Assembly: GCA_026874595.1 (NCBI GenBank)
Contig: CM049317.1
Coordinates: forward strand, 55,772,118-55,836,117
Length of the DNA stretch: 64,000 nt
DNA from: Sipunculus nudus
Lineage: Eukaryota > Annelida > Sipuncula > Golfingiida > Sipunculidae
Direction: 5' to 3'
Positions within the stretch are counted from its first letter, which is position 1. Each line of letters opens with the position of its first letter. Below, piece by piece: positions 24,051 to 34,555 of the stretch. The notes beneath the pieces were generated by a model. It was not told where the DNA came from. It saw only the letters and a list, made by a program, of their open reading frames with translations, and searched no databases. A program made the position numbers and the translations under genes.

Positions 24051-24195
24051 AACTAAAATACTAGATAATATCAGGGACCCCAGGGTGGGGATCACATTAT
24101 GTTGTTTCCCATAAATAGGGAATTTATTAATACTAAACATATGATATGACATCCTAGATTGTTTTCTAAAATAAACCCGCATAGAATGTTCAATA

Positions 24196-24440
24196 AAGAA
24201 CCTACACATAGGGTTCCTACAAAAACCTCTCATGGTTCGCCACCAAGTCCATCGTAAAGAAACTTTGACGGTTCCTCTAAAAAACCTCTGAAGAGGTTCT
24301 ACATGGTTCCATAAAAAAAAAACCTCGGGAGGTTAAAAAAAAAACAATTTTTTTAAAATTCCATCTGGAATCTTTAAAAGGTTTGCCACTCAGACCACTC
24401 TGAAGAACCCTTTTGGGTTCTAGCTGGAACCCTTTTTTTA
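24196..24440. repeat. GGTTC/GAACC-rich repeat
   Basis: Many alternating GGTTC, GAACC and CCTC words on both strands. AGAACC and AGGGTTCC sit near the left end and GGGTTCTAGCTGGAACCC near the right, giving imperfect inverted ends. Similar GGTTCT-rich short elements are found in fish and invertebrates. It is non-coding and can fold on itself. Confidence 0.5.
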
Positions 24441-24445
24441 TCTCA

Positions 24446-25109
24446 GAGTGTACTGGGTATCCGGTACTCTGAGCAGAGTTACTTCTCTCTGTGTTCTCTC
24501 ATGTTCTTATCATCTAATATGGTTTCAGAATTTAAATACGACGCCACAAATCTCGAAACAGTTGATAGCGGTTCATCCTACTTTTCTGCTAAACTTGGTC
24601 CCCTGGATTTTAATTGTTTTATAGACCTATATAGGCCTTATTTAAGAGGGGTCGGAGCGATTAATTACACGTCTACGCAGTCTAACTTTTCTTAGAAATC
24701 CCCTACTCAACAGGTCTTACGAAGCCACCTGGGGTCGGCTGTGAGCAGGCCGCTCGGTAAATGGACCTGGCATGCCCCCCCCCTCCCCCCACCCCGCCAG
24801 AGGTCGTTTTAACTTAATTCTGCTTACTGCTAACAGAACAATCAACCCTGCATTCGTCCTAGGCGTATTTCAATTTTTAACCGTTGCTAAACACAGCAAG
24901 ATTCTTCTTTTCTGTACACCAGGATGGACACAGAACAAAGAATTGTAATCAGACCAATGAGAGCTTGGTAACTCTTTGTGCATCCAGCTCAAATTTGTTA
25001 ATCATGCAAAACCGCTCCCAGGGGCTTTTTTCACCAAAACACCCGCTCTCGTCGTTCCGTTGTAATTCGATGTCGTATATTTAATAGAAGATTCTGGATT
25101 TCAGCTTTT
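24446..25109. other. Unassigned non-coding stretch
   Basis: No gene recognised. A C-rich tract lies at 24775-24797. Confidence 0.5.
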
Positions 25110-25790
25110 ATATGACATATAGTTCAGCGGTTAAGCTCCCATATTTGGAGGAATTGTGCAAAAAATGAAAGAAGCATGAAAGTTGGCAAAAGTAATTTTC
25201 GGAGCTTTTTGATGAATTTCAGATATAGGGCCAAGCTGAAAAAAAATTATCTCGGCCAAAATCCAAAATGGCGGCCAAGATGGCCGCCAGATTAGAAAAT
25301 GTCAATAACTTGAGTTATGATGTCCCCAGAAAACATTGCAAATACTCTAATAATATGTCTTTTGGGCGGAGAAATTTAATATTTGAGGTTTCAAACTTCT
25401 TCAGATACTCATTAGCTGGGTTTTTATTAAGAATTTGGTAAAATTCCCATTAGTCAAGCGGTAAAGCTGCATATTTGAAAGAATTGTGCAAAGGATGAAA
25501 GAAGAATGAAACTTGGCATAATAATTTTCCAGATCATACTCTATATGTTCAGATATGAAGCCGAGCGGAACTGACTATTTCTTGGTAAAAATCCAAGAAG
25601 GCGGCCAAAATGGCCACCAAAATATAAAATACCAATACAGTCGGTTATATTTGTCCTAGAATGCATTGAAAGTGCACTGTTTTTATGTTACTTGGGTCGA
25701 GAAATAAATTTATAAGTGTTTGAGGTCTGTATCATGAATGTGTGAATGAAGTGTGATTTTGTTGGTATTGAAATTGTACTAAAACTGCCT
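25110..25790 (+). repeat. Two ~330-bp tandem repeat units with GGCGGCCAAAATGG core
   Basis: Unit 1 (about 25120-25440) and unit 2 (about 25445-25770) share CAGCGGTTAAGCT-like and GGAATTGTGCAAA words, GATGAAAGAAGAATGAAACT, GGCATAATAATTTTC, AAAATCCAAGATGGCGGCC and a later CATTGAAA block. They are clearly diverged. A third, inverted fragment lies at 28680-28800. It has the look of a dispersed tandem repeat with a conserved AAGATGGCGGCCA palindromic core. Non-coding. Confidence 0.7.
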
Positions 25791-25898
25791 TTTTACCACC
25801 ACATCTAACGGTAAAACATATTTGTTGATTACCCTGCTGAATTTAATTTATTTGTTAATTTTAATTATTTAAACACTGTCTCTTTCACTGTAATAAAA

Positions 25899-26110
25899 AG
25901 GACTGTCGATTGGTAAAACGCTCGGCTCTCTTCACTTGCGACCAAGTTTCTATCTCTGATGTAGCTATGAGAGTGGGTTGAAGTGGTCTGTACAGAGTCG
26001 GTTGTTTTCTTCGTGTCCTGTGATTCCGTCCACTACTTTGCCATCCGACTCATGGAAATTGCCTTGTAGTTGTTATTATAACCAGTTGTACAATCCATGT
26101 TTAAGAAATT
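25899..26110 (+). mobile_element. tRNA-derived SINE, copy 1 (full)
   Basis: The head GTCGATTGGTAAAACGCTCG resembles a tRNA A box region and is followed by a B-box-like segment (CGACCAAGTTTCTATC). The body, GAGAGTGGGTTGAAGTGG, is followed by a diverged form of CCGGTGGTTTTCTCCGGGTT, then CTCATGGAAATTGCC and GTTATTATAACCAGTTG. The same order is seen, inverted, at 27868-28079. Other copies lack the head. Such tRNA head plus conserved body arrangement defines tRNA-type SINEs. Transcription would be by RNA polymerase III; the partner LINE is unknown. Confidence 0.65.
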
Positions 26111-27339
26111 TTTTGTTTGTTTATAAGTTAATGGTTCTTTTGCCAGCTTCCAGACTCTTTGCTTGTATGAAGACTCAGTACATATTTTATCTTCAAGTGC
26201 ACAAGATGCAAAATTGTAGATCGAACTGAAACTTGCACATAAAATAAAAAGAATCGATAGTAAGTTGGAACTGTGTGTTTTACCAGGCGGAAAACGCTCT
26301 TGTCCTACCAAATCAAAAAGAAAATATTTAGGCACAGGTAATAACAAATTGCCGGCAATTTTAAAAAGAATGCTGTAATAAACTGTTCTGTTCAGTAATA
26401 TAATTCAGAAGTAGTGTATTCTCAAAAATGTATATTCACTAAATGAAGCAGATGGTATGAAATACAAGTTTCCCAAGCATTCTGAAATTAGACATAAAAC
26501 TGACAGGGAAAGTTTAAATGTACTGAGGTGCCAGATCTCAGAAGCTGAAAGCACAGAAAAGTTACAATCACCAAACAAGTCGATAAAAACTCAAACCAAA
26601 CTTTGTACTGAATTTTGAGGCAATCAAGTTGAAGATAAAATGCATGTCTGGAACCTGAGGGTGCATTATATTTTTTAATCCTGTTTTGCGAATTCGACTC
26701 TCTATATCTTCCGCCTTGCTTTTCCATTTCCTGAGCATCTATCATTGACAGATCCGCAAGCTTAAATCTGACAGCACCGAATCATAGATGTAGTGAATAT
26801 TTCTAACACAAATGTGCATAATGTCAGCAAATGAAAGTATTTTGTTGATAGAAACACATTATGCAAATTGAATTTTAATAGGAACTCGTTGGCAAGGAAC
26901 TCGTTCTATATCACAAAGAAAGCATCACAACAAAGGGCAGTGATGTTTTACGGACATCTGTTGGTTCTTTCATACGAGCATACAGTCTTAAGTCTACATC
27001 ATATCACACAAATAGTAATCTGCAAATGGTATTTACATGAGTATTGATTATTTCATGCATTTTATATACCATATTACAAAGGCAGCATATAGAAACATGT
27101 TGCGCACCTCTAAATGTGTATTAATTCTGTTTTCATGCCTACATACAGTCTGAAAGCCATCATTTCATGGCAAAAGGAGCTAAGAATCTATACAGCAAAC
27201 AGGCGTGACCTTTTACTAAAGCGCGTATCTTATCATGCACGCATGTAGTCTAAATAATTTATAAATAAAAGTCTTTCCTTTGAAACAGACATGATATTCA
27301 AATGCATGTAACTAGTACATGTAAATTCAATTTCAGCTG
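26111..27339. other. Unassigned AT-rich stretch
   Basis: No gene recognised; no clear internal repeat apart from weak CATACAGTCT words near 26980 and 27145. Confidence 0.45.
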
Positions 27340-27620
27340 AACTTTTTTTTATATTTCTTAATTGCACTAGTAAATATTTGAATGTTAAGTTGATGGTAAA
27401 ATTTAATATAATGTTTGTAGATTTTAAAAAATTCCTAACTATTCTTCACGGATATATCAAGATCTGACTTTGATACACCTAAGTTTCTTTCATCTCTCAC
27501 CTCTGCAAAGCAGTTAACACATTCGTTAGCATGCAAATAATGGATTATCAAACAGAGGAAATCAGATATGAAATATTAATATAATAAAACCTACCCCAGC
27601 AAATGACACTTTCATTTAAA
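27340..27620 (+). repeat. Old local duplication, copy 1
   Basis: Aligns weakly but collinearly with 28205-28530: AATTGCACTA, AGATTTTAAAAAATTCCTAA against AAAAATTTCTAATGATTAG, ACGGATATATCAAG against ACGGACATACCAAG, ATCACCTCTGCAAAGCA against ATCACCTCTTCAAAGCA, and GACACTTTCATTT. About 860 bp separates the two. Function unknown. Confidence 0.5.
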
Positions 27621-27867
27621 AGTGCAGTATTAAAAAAAAATTATCAAATTTAACCGTTGGGTGTGCTGATGAAAAAAGGCACTTTTACCACGTACAATTT
27701 TAGTAGGTACACAAGGCAAAATCTATACAGCTGACAGGTGTCAGCTTCTTACATCTATAGGTCTGTATCCTGCCACGCACGCATTCAGTCTGATACAAAA
27801 GTTAGAAGCAAGATAAACTCTAAATTATATGGATAGTCTAATTTATTTTATTATAATATATAGGTTA

Positions 27868-28079
27868 TATGGACAGTTAGTTATAATAACTCTTACAAGC
27901 CCCTCTGCATGGTTTGGATGGTTGCGTTTGGTGGTATATTTTTAGAGGTGGTGGAAAGCGAAGGACAAGGAGGAATTCACCCACTTTTGACGATCCATTA
28001 CAACCCACTAAAAGGAACGATGTTGATTAAAACGGGGCGCCAGTGGAGATAGCCGAGCGTTTTACTACTCGATTGTCCA
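27868..28079 (-). mobile_element. tRNA-derived SINE, copy 2 (full, inverted)
   Basis: On the minus strand it reads a head with AATCGAGTAGTAAAACGCTCG, then AGTGGGTTGTAATGG, a body with CTCCTTGTCCTTCG and CCACCACC, CCATGCAGAGGGGC and GTTATTATAACTAACTG. All blocks match copy 1 or copies 3 and 5 in order. It is the most diverged copy. A long (TA)n array follows its head side. Confidence 0.6.
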
Positions 28080-28108
28080 TTACATTACATTAGGGCTCAG
28101 TACGCAAA

Positions 28109-28115
<7 letters not shown>

Positions 28116-28177
<62 letters not shown>
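28116..28177. repeat. (TA)n microsatellite
   Basis: About 31 TA units next to the head of SINE copy 2. Confidence 0.9.
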
Positions 28178-28179
<2 letters not shown>

Positions 28180-28204
28180 GTCAGCACAGTTGGATTTATA
28201 CATT

Positions 28205-28530
28205 TGATATTTCCAAATTGCACTAACAGAGGTTTACATGAAAGCTGATCGTAAAATCTAATTACATGTATGTAGGATTAAAAATTTCTAATGATTAGTT
28301 TTTACGGACATACCAAGTTCAATCCTAATTTTATTTGCAGATTTCAACGGAGACGTTTCTTGCAACCATCACCTCTTCAAAGCAATTACATTTGTAAGTA
28401 AGCAAATAAAGGAAAATTCAAAGGAAGAATATTGCAATAAAAACTAAACTGTTCTACAATTCAAGCATCCAAATGCCTGACAGAGCAGACAAACCTAAGC
28501 CATCAAAGGACACTTTCATTTGAATACAAT
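28205..28530 (+). repeat. Old local duplication, copy 2
   Basis: Partner of 27340-27620 (shared blocks listed there). The SINE and the TA array lie between the two copies and so may post-date the duplication. Confidence 0.5.
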
Positions 28531-28679
28531 CACAATGTATGAGACTACTGTGCAAAACCCAATAAATAATGTTTACTGTACATGTGCTAGTAAACGAAAG
28601 CAAATCAAGGACAATTTCAATATAAAAAAAAACAGGATTCATTCAAATAGTCATTTTACATACCTTAAACCCTTACAAA

Positions 28680-28800
28680 TGAATTTTTTGTCCCCAAAAA
28701 CATATAAGAAAATATTGAGTATGGTCTGGCCAACTATTATGCCAAGTTTCATGCTTCTTTCACAATTCTTCTCTTAACAGCTGGACTATATTTTCTTGTT
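28680..28800 (-). repeat. Inverted fragment of the 25.1-kb repeat
   Basis: On the minus strand it reads CAGCTGTTAAGAG, AGAATTGTGAAAGAAGCATG, AAACTTGGCATAATAG and CAGACCATACTC, matching both units at 25110-25790. Confidence 0.65.
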
Positions 28801-29549
28801 ATCATAATATCCGTTTTGTCCACGGTTTTGGTTTAAATACATGCCATTTTAGGATTATTTACTTGCAGAATTTGGCATCATCAGAGTCTTTCTATATATT
28901 CAATAAATCATAACCTTGCAAGCATAACCTTGATTTTAATTAATCGCATGAAGTTCTTTACAAAAGCAATCATCATAGTGAAAATTAATATATAGGTATC
29001 AGCATGTTTAGAATAACTGTCTTCCACAAACTGACTTAAGTTCTCCGGGGATTTGTCCCCTTTTTAGTTGTCCCAGAAACATGACGGAAAGTAGAAACTG
29101 CTGTGATATGTCGGCAAGCGATTAAGGTTCCGTTTGAGGTACTAAACTGAAGATACCACGATATACTCCAATAAACTGATATCATTATCATAATACAGCA
29201 AAACTGATATCAACCAAAACCTAGATCCTACGATTGTTCAGTTGTTATTCTGATAATTTTTTGTTCCGATATATGTATAATACGCAATGCACGAGGAGTT
29301 GTCATAAACATGTGTCTCGTGCTGATCTCATTAACAACGATATATTAAGGAGGTCTAGCGTCAACTCCAGCCAGGGACATACAGGCACCTATACTTGCAT
29401 TTAGTCTGCGTTTGTATGTCCGTCTGTCTGTTATCATTGAATTTGAAAAAAAAATCATTCTTCTTTACAAAGAATATAATTAATTAAAGAGGCATAGATG
29501 TATGTAATTGACACAATTTTAATGTCAACTATTAAAATGCCAGCTATTT
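28801..29549. other. Unassigned non-coding stretch
   Basis: No gene or shared repeat recognised. Confidence 0.5.
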
Positions 29550-29700
29550 ATGAAGGCTATGAGAGTGGGTTGTAGTTGCCCGTCAAAGGCCGGTGGTTTT
29601 CTCCGGGTTCTTCGGTTCCCTCCACCCCTCTTCCGAACGCCATGGGCCATGGAGAGTGCCGCGATTAGTTATAACTATTTGTCATTCAGTGTAAAATATA
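29550..29700 (+). mobile_element. SINE copy 3 (body only)
   Basis: Body with GAGAGTGGGTTGTAGTTGCC, GGCCGGTGGTTTTCTCCGGG, CCCTCCACCCCT, GAACGCCATGG and ATGGAGAGTG. The tRNA-like head is absent, so it is 5'-truncated, as LINE-mobilised copies often are. An imperfect TAGTTATAACTA palindrome follows near its 3' end. Confidence 0.65.
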
Positions 29701-30339
29701 TCAGTTTATATATAAATTATTTAATATTTATACTTACTGACCTAGTTTTCAGTGAATATTTGTCTACACAAAGATATACAGATATCACCCGTTCGGAACG
29801 AGGCTAATACAAACACAGAGTATTATATTTAAGTATCAATATTTGCAAGAGATCCATATAATTCGAAAATCTCATAGTTAATTTAATATATAAATTATTA
29901 ACTGGTTTTCTGCAATAAACAAATGCTAGAGTGTTCTTAATGGTATGACTAATTATACAAATATAAAGGAATTTATTTTTGTCAGACATTTTTACTACTA
30001 CGTAGTTTCGTGCAGTAGTTGCACTCATCAGGTAAGAATTACTTTATGAAATGGTATGGTTCATAACGGTACATATTTGAAAGCTGTATGTGATGTGGGG
30101 TATCCTTAGTTACGTAATTGTAGGTTACCCGGTACGTTTGCTGTTAATTTAACTTAACGACAATAGTTGTCGGTAATCAGGTGTGCTAGTAGTGCCTTAA
30201 TAAGGACATTTCCCTGACCAGCATTATCTTAAAGGAACTGTTGTGTAATGGAACAAAGCTGTATTAGCGACGATTATTTTTATTACTCTTTTTGTTGTTA
30301 TTGTTATTATTATTATGAGAAAAGAAAAATCAAGATGTT
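29701..30339. other. Unassigned non-coding stretch
   Basis: No gene recognised. A TTATTATTATTATTAT run lies at about 30300-30316. Confidence 0.5.
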
Positions 30340-31208
30340 GATTCTAACGTAAGATAAGAATCCAATTGCCCGTAGACATTTTGGAGACCCAATAAGGCTA
30401 GGTAATCAACAGGAATAAACCATGCAATAACCCCAGAGTGGGAGCGCATTAAAGCCGCAATACAATCTTGGGCCAATCCATGTTTCCCTGTGGATACACG
30501 TAACCTCATGCACATACATCGCATAACACATATACGACAGGTCTACGACAGAAAATTGAGGAAATTCCAAGGATAGTCGTGGGTATGTCGTACGAAATTC
30601 AGGTTTTTTTGTAAAGTGAAATACCGTCGTAGACCCTTGTCGTAGAATTTTGAACATGTTCAGAATTTTCTTGCAGCGTGGTAAGTTATTCTTTATGCCA
30701 GGCCGGTCTCGTAGAGGTCTGTTGTGGGATGCCTTACGACTGTGTTTCGTTAAACTTACGAATTTCGTACGATTTTTTTTTCTTATCTGATCTTTCCTAC
30801 GACAGCCTAACGATTGCCGCTCGTTCTACGTATGAAGTTCCTACGAATGTTCTATATATACCGTTTTAGGTCATTCCTGCGACCGCGTAGGGTTTGTCTT
30901 AAGCCTAAATCACATACATCGCGCAACACATATACGACAGGTCTACGACAGAAAACTGGGGAAGTTTTTCTTTTGTTTTACGACCATCGTAGGGACCTAC
31001 GTACTGTCCCAGAAAGAGTGAATATTTGACTTTGAGACAGCCCTGACAAGTTTTCACACGACCATCGTACAACATATATATTATATATGAACGCTTCCAC
31101 GAAATAATTAAAAAAATAACTTTCCTAAACCTACGACGGTTCCATCTGTCGTAGCCCTGCTGAAATCGTAAAACAGTCAAAATCGTAGGTTGTTTGTTAC
31201 TAGCTTTA
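30340..31208. mobile_element. TCGTA-rich dispersed element
   Basis: Dense with TCGTA/TACGA words on both strands (for example GTACGAAATTC, CCGTCGTAGACC, CCTACGACGGTT). It holds two copies of a ~50-bp block, CATACATCGC then ACACATATACGACAGGTCTA and CGACAGAAAA, at about 30514-30565 and 30911-30963. Possible inverted ends are AGGCTAGGTAATCAAC near 30394 and AAGCTAGTAACAAACAAC (minus strand) at about 31189-31206. No exact target duplication. The style resembles the element at 41183 and it is probably a decayed relative or analogue. Confidence 0.45.
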
Positions 31209-31471
31209 TGGAAGAAAGGGTGAAAGAAATATATAATAAGGGGGAAGTGGCTCCATACTCTATGTTAAAAATTCTTAAGCAGGAATTTTTATTGAATGCA
31301 TACGGGCGAGGACAAGTTGATTCCGTTTGTTGAGGGTGGCCAAATATGGGTTGCAAAAGATATAATATTTTCCCTTAAGGACAAAGTTGCATCTATTTGA
31401 AACCCTTTAACAAGCCTTTGACTGTTTTAGTATTTTCCGTGTTAGTTTTCGTTTTTGTCTTTCAGGTTCCA

Positions 31472-31473
<2 letters not shown>
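31209..31473. other. Unassigned non-coding stretch
   Basis: No gene recognised. Confidence 0.5.
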
Positions 31474-31530
<57 letters not shown>

Positions 31531-31586
31531 TAAGATAGGTGTTGAATTTCTTGGATATATATATATCTATATATATATGTATACTT

Positions 31587-31641
<55 letters not shown>
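31474..31641. repeat. (TA)n microsatellite cluster
   Basis: Two TA arrays (about 31474-31528 and 31555-31641) with a short unique stretch between them. The second is interrupted by TCTATA and TATGTA variants. Confidence 0.9.
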
Positions 31642-31644
<3 letters not shown>

Positions 31645-33884
31645 ACTTAAAAAATCACCTATTCAAACAGCTTAATCAAAAGAGAAGAAGCATCCATGCA
31701 TCAATAGCATAATTTCATAACTGCAAAATGTTAATCCAAATAACTCTTGATTCAATCGATTATCAGGACCGCTGGTGAATCAGGAAATTGGGCATAAAAC
31801 TGGATTTGTGATCTTTGATGTCTGCATTTTTCGTATTGTTCCTGCTGTATATTCAGCACTTGTGTTATAATGTGATATTATTCGTAATCACAAAACATGC
31901 GATCCATACACATGATATGAACGGCATGTGTTATATATTTTTATTCTTATCACTTCTTTATCGAAACAAGTATGGTTTATGGTATGCTGGTATTATCGAT
32001 ATGAATTTTTTATGGTTAGACGTTCATTTTGTTTTTAATGAAGTGTGAACTCTTATAAAATGTGTGCTAATCACTTTCACTTAAATAACGGTTTTTGTAA
32101 GAGTTAATTAGTCTCACTGAAATTCATAGAAGAAATATAAAGTAAATGTTCTGTTCTTATAAGATAAATATTTATTGTTTCTTGATGGACCTGTTAGGTT
32201 GGTATGGTAAGATTCCCACCTAAAATGCACAAAGGGTGACTAATACATTGCTGAAGGTGTATTTCACACCTCACGGTCAAATTAAAATCCAATTTATCAA
32301 ATGCTCAACACGTTTCAAAATTCATCAGCTAATGTGTTTACAGTTCAGTATTATATTCGAGTCCCACCTTCCGTGTCCAAGTAATGGCCAGGGTACGGGC
32401 TACTCTAGTCCGAGCCCAAGTCCTGTTACACTTAAATCATATTACATTTTTCCGTTCTGCCCACATAATTCCGATAATTTATCTGGCGCTACGGGTCCAA
32501 AAAAGGGGAAAAGATGACACACGAAATGGTCGCTCTGACATATGTACTTGATCCCTTTGGGCTCTGGCTAAATAGAGAGTTTCCCGATCTGTTTAATATG
32601 TATGAGGCTTTCATTTCGGTCAGATGTACAGCGGGTGTCGAGAAGGTCGATTCATAATGCATTATATCATACCAAGGAAAGGGGATCAGTGCAAACTAAT
32701 ACAATCAGCTTGATAGCCCTGGGAAGTAACTTAAACTAATTTCCCAAACACGAAGATCAATATGGTGATGATGCTAATGTGGTGCTTGATGGAAGTACGA
32801 TGTCTGCGTTTGTGTACCTAAGTGATCAAGTTAATGTAAATGAATGAAATACACAAATAAAATATGACCATGTGAGTTCCGTGCTAGGTAAAGTGACGAT
32901 CGATTCCACATATGGAATATTTGCAGGTACCAAAACAAGGCTTCGCCGGCATTTTTTCAATTTGCTAGCAATGTCAACTTATAATACTTATCTATCATAT
33001 GGAATATTGTTAGTTTTAGCAAGTTAAAAGATATTTATTGCTTTCAATAATTTACAAAAGAAACAGGAAATAAAAATAGGTCAACTTATGTCAAACTTTG
33101 TTTTCAACAATCTGAATTAACGAAATTAATATGCGAAAGAAGAGAATAAATTAACCAAGTGCCCTTATGGTAGCATTATTGTAGCAATACAATACGCACA
33201 TAATCATAATACAAGTAATGTTATGCTGTCTGTTCATGTGTGGGTGAGATGAGTTGAAGCACTTTCGGCCATCTTCGTAATTCCTCATCGTCTAATGTTC
33301 CAGTAATGGTCCACAGGTAATGGAATCAAATCTGAAAGCAAAATTAGTCTTGATGTTATGTTCATTTACTGTCGGTCTATGTTATAAAATCAACCCGAGC
33401 TTTTACCTTAAATTATTATTGCATCAAATGTGTTGAAGGACCGATTGTGAAGTGACCTTCGTCGATTGGATGGAGTGTCCTATTTCTGGTGACGTAGCAG
33501 CCTATACGATTTGTCTCCAAGGGTACTGGTCGATTGCTACTGGCACTCAATATAAAATGCTGAATTCCCTGCAGTTACGGGTCCAATAGCAGTGAAATTC
33601 TTTTTGCAGGTAGACTAGCGCCTTAGCACTGCCCAAAGGGTATTTTCTTCACATATTTCCCTTTATATACAACTGATCATTCTTAGAAAAAACATGCCTT
33701 TCTTCTGCGGCCGCTATCTTCCGATCGGACTAAAACCTGAAAGTCTTACTTCGGATCTTGGCAATGACTATAATACCAGATTACTAGTTTGTCGCAAGTT
33801 GGATTTGGAATTAAGGATATACCACTAATCCTAATAACAGGCAATAATGGAACTGTAAATAATGAACCATTAAAAAATATGTAC
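31642..33884. other. Unassigned non-coding stretch
   Basis: About 2.2 kb with no recognised gene, TIR element or LINE. Open frames are short and AT-driven (31815-32048 encodes hydrophobic, low-complexity sequence). Confidence 0.45.
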
Positions 33885-34555
33885 TTGTATAATGGATCTG
33901 TCAATAATCTAAACGTCAAAATAGATCTCTCAATTATGAATCTGTCAATAACGGATCATTCATTAATGGATCCCTCTATTGTGGATCATTCAATGATGAC
34001 TCTGTCAATAATGGGTCTGTAATTAATGGTTCTGTCAATAATGGGTCTGTCATTAATGGTCTGTCATTAATGGTTCTGTCAATAATGGGTCTGTCATTAA
34101 TGGTTCTTTCAATAATGGATCTGTCATTTATAGTTCTGTCACTAATGGGTCTGTCATTGATGGTTCTGTCAATAATGGGTCTGTCATTAATGGTTCTGTC
34201 AATAATGGGTCTGTCATTAATGGTTCTGTCAATAATGGATCTGTCATTAATGGTTCTGTCAATAATGGGTCTGTCATTAATGGTTCTGTCAATAATGGGT
34301 CTGTCATTAATGGTTCTGTCAATAATGGATATGTCATAAATGGTTCTTTCAATAATGGATCTGTCAAAATGGATCTGTCAATAATGCATCTGTCAAAATG
34401 GATCTGTTATTAATGACTTTGCCAAAAATAGTTCTGTCAATAACGGATCATTCAATAATGGATCTGTAAATAATAGCTCAGTCAAAATGGATCTGCCAGT
34501 AATGGGTCTGTCAATAATGGATCTGTCAATTATGGAGCGGCCGAAATGAATCTAA
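33885..34555. repeat. 15/30-bp minisatellite
   Basis: A tandem array whose core (about 34000-34370) alternates AATAATGGGTCTGTC and ATTAATGGTTCTGTC, giving a 30-bp higher-order unit. Edges to 33885 and 34555 are more diverged single 15-bp units (AATAATGGATCTGTC, CAAAATGGATCTGTC). Because 30 is a multiple of three, the core is open on both strands, as a repeated MVLSIMGLSL on the plus strand and MTDPLLTEPL on the minus. I see no start context, promoter or flanking exon and read this as non-coding. Confidence 0.9.

Noticed and set aside
34070-34367. Repetitive protein genes on either strand
   Set aside because: A direct consequence of the 30-bp minisatellite; no start context, signal or exon structure.
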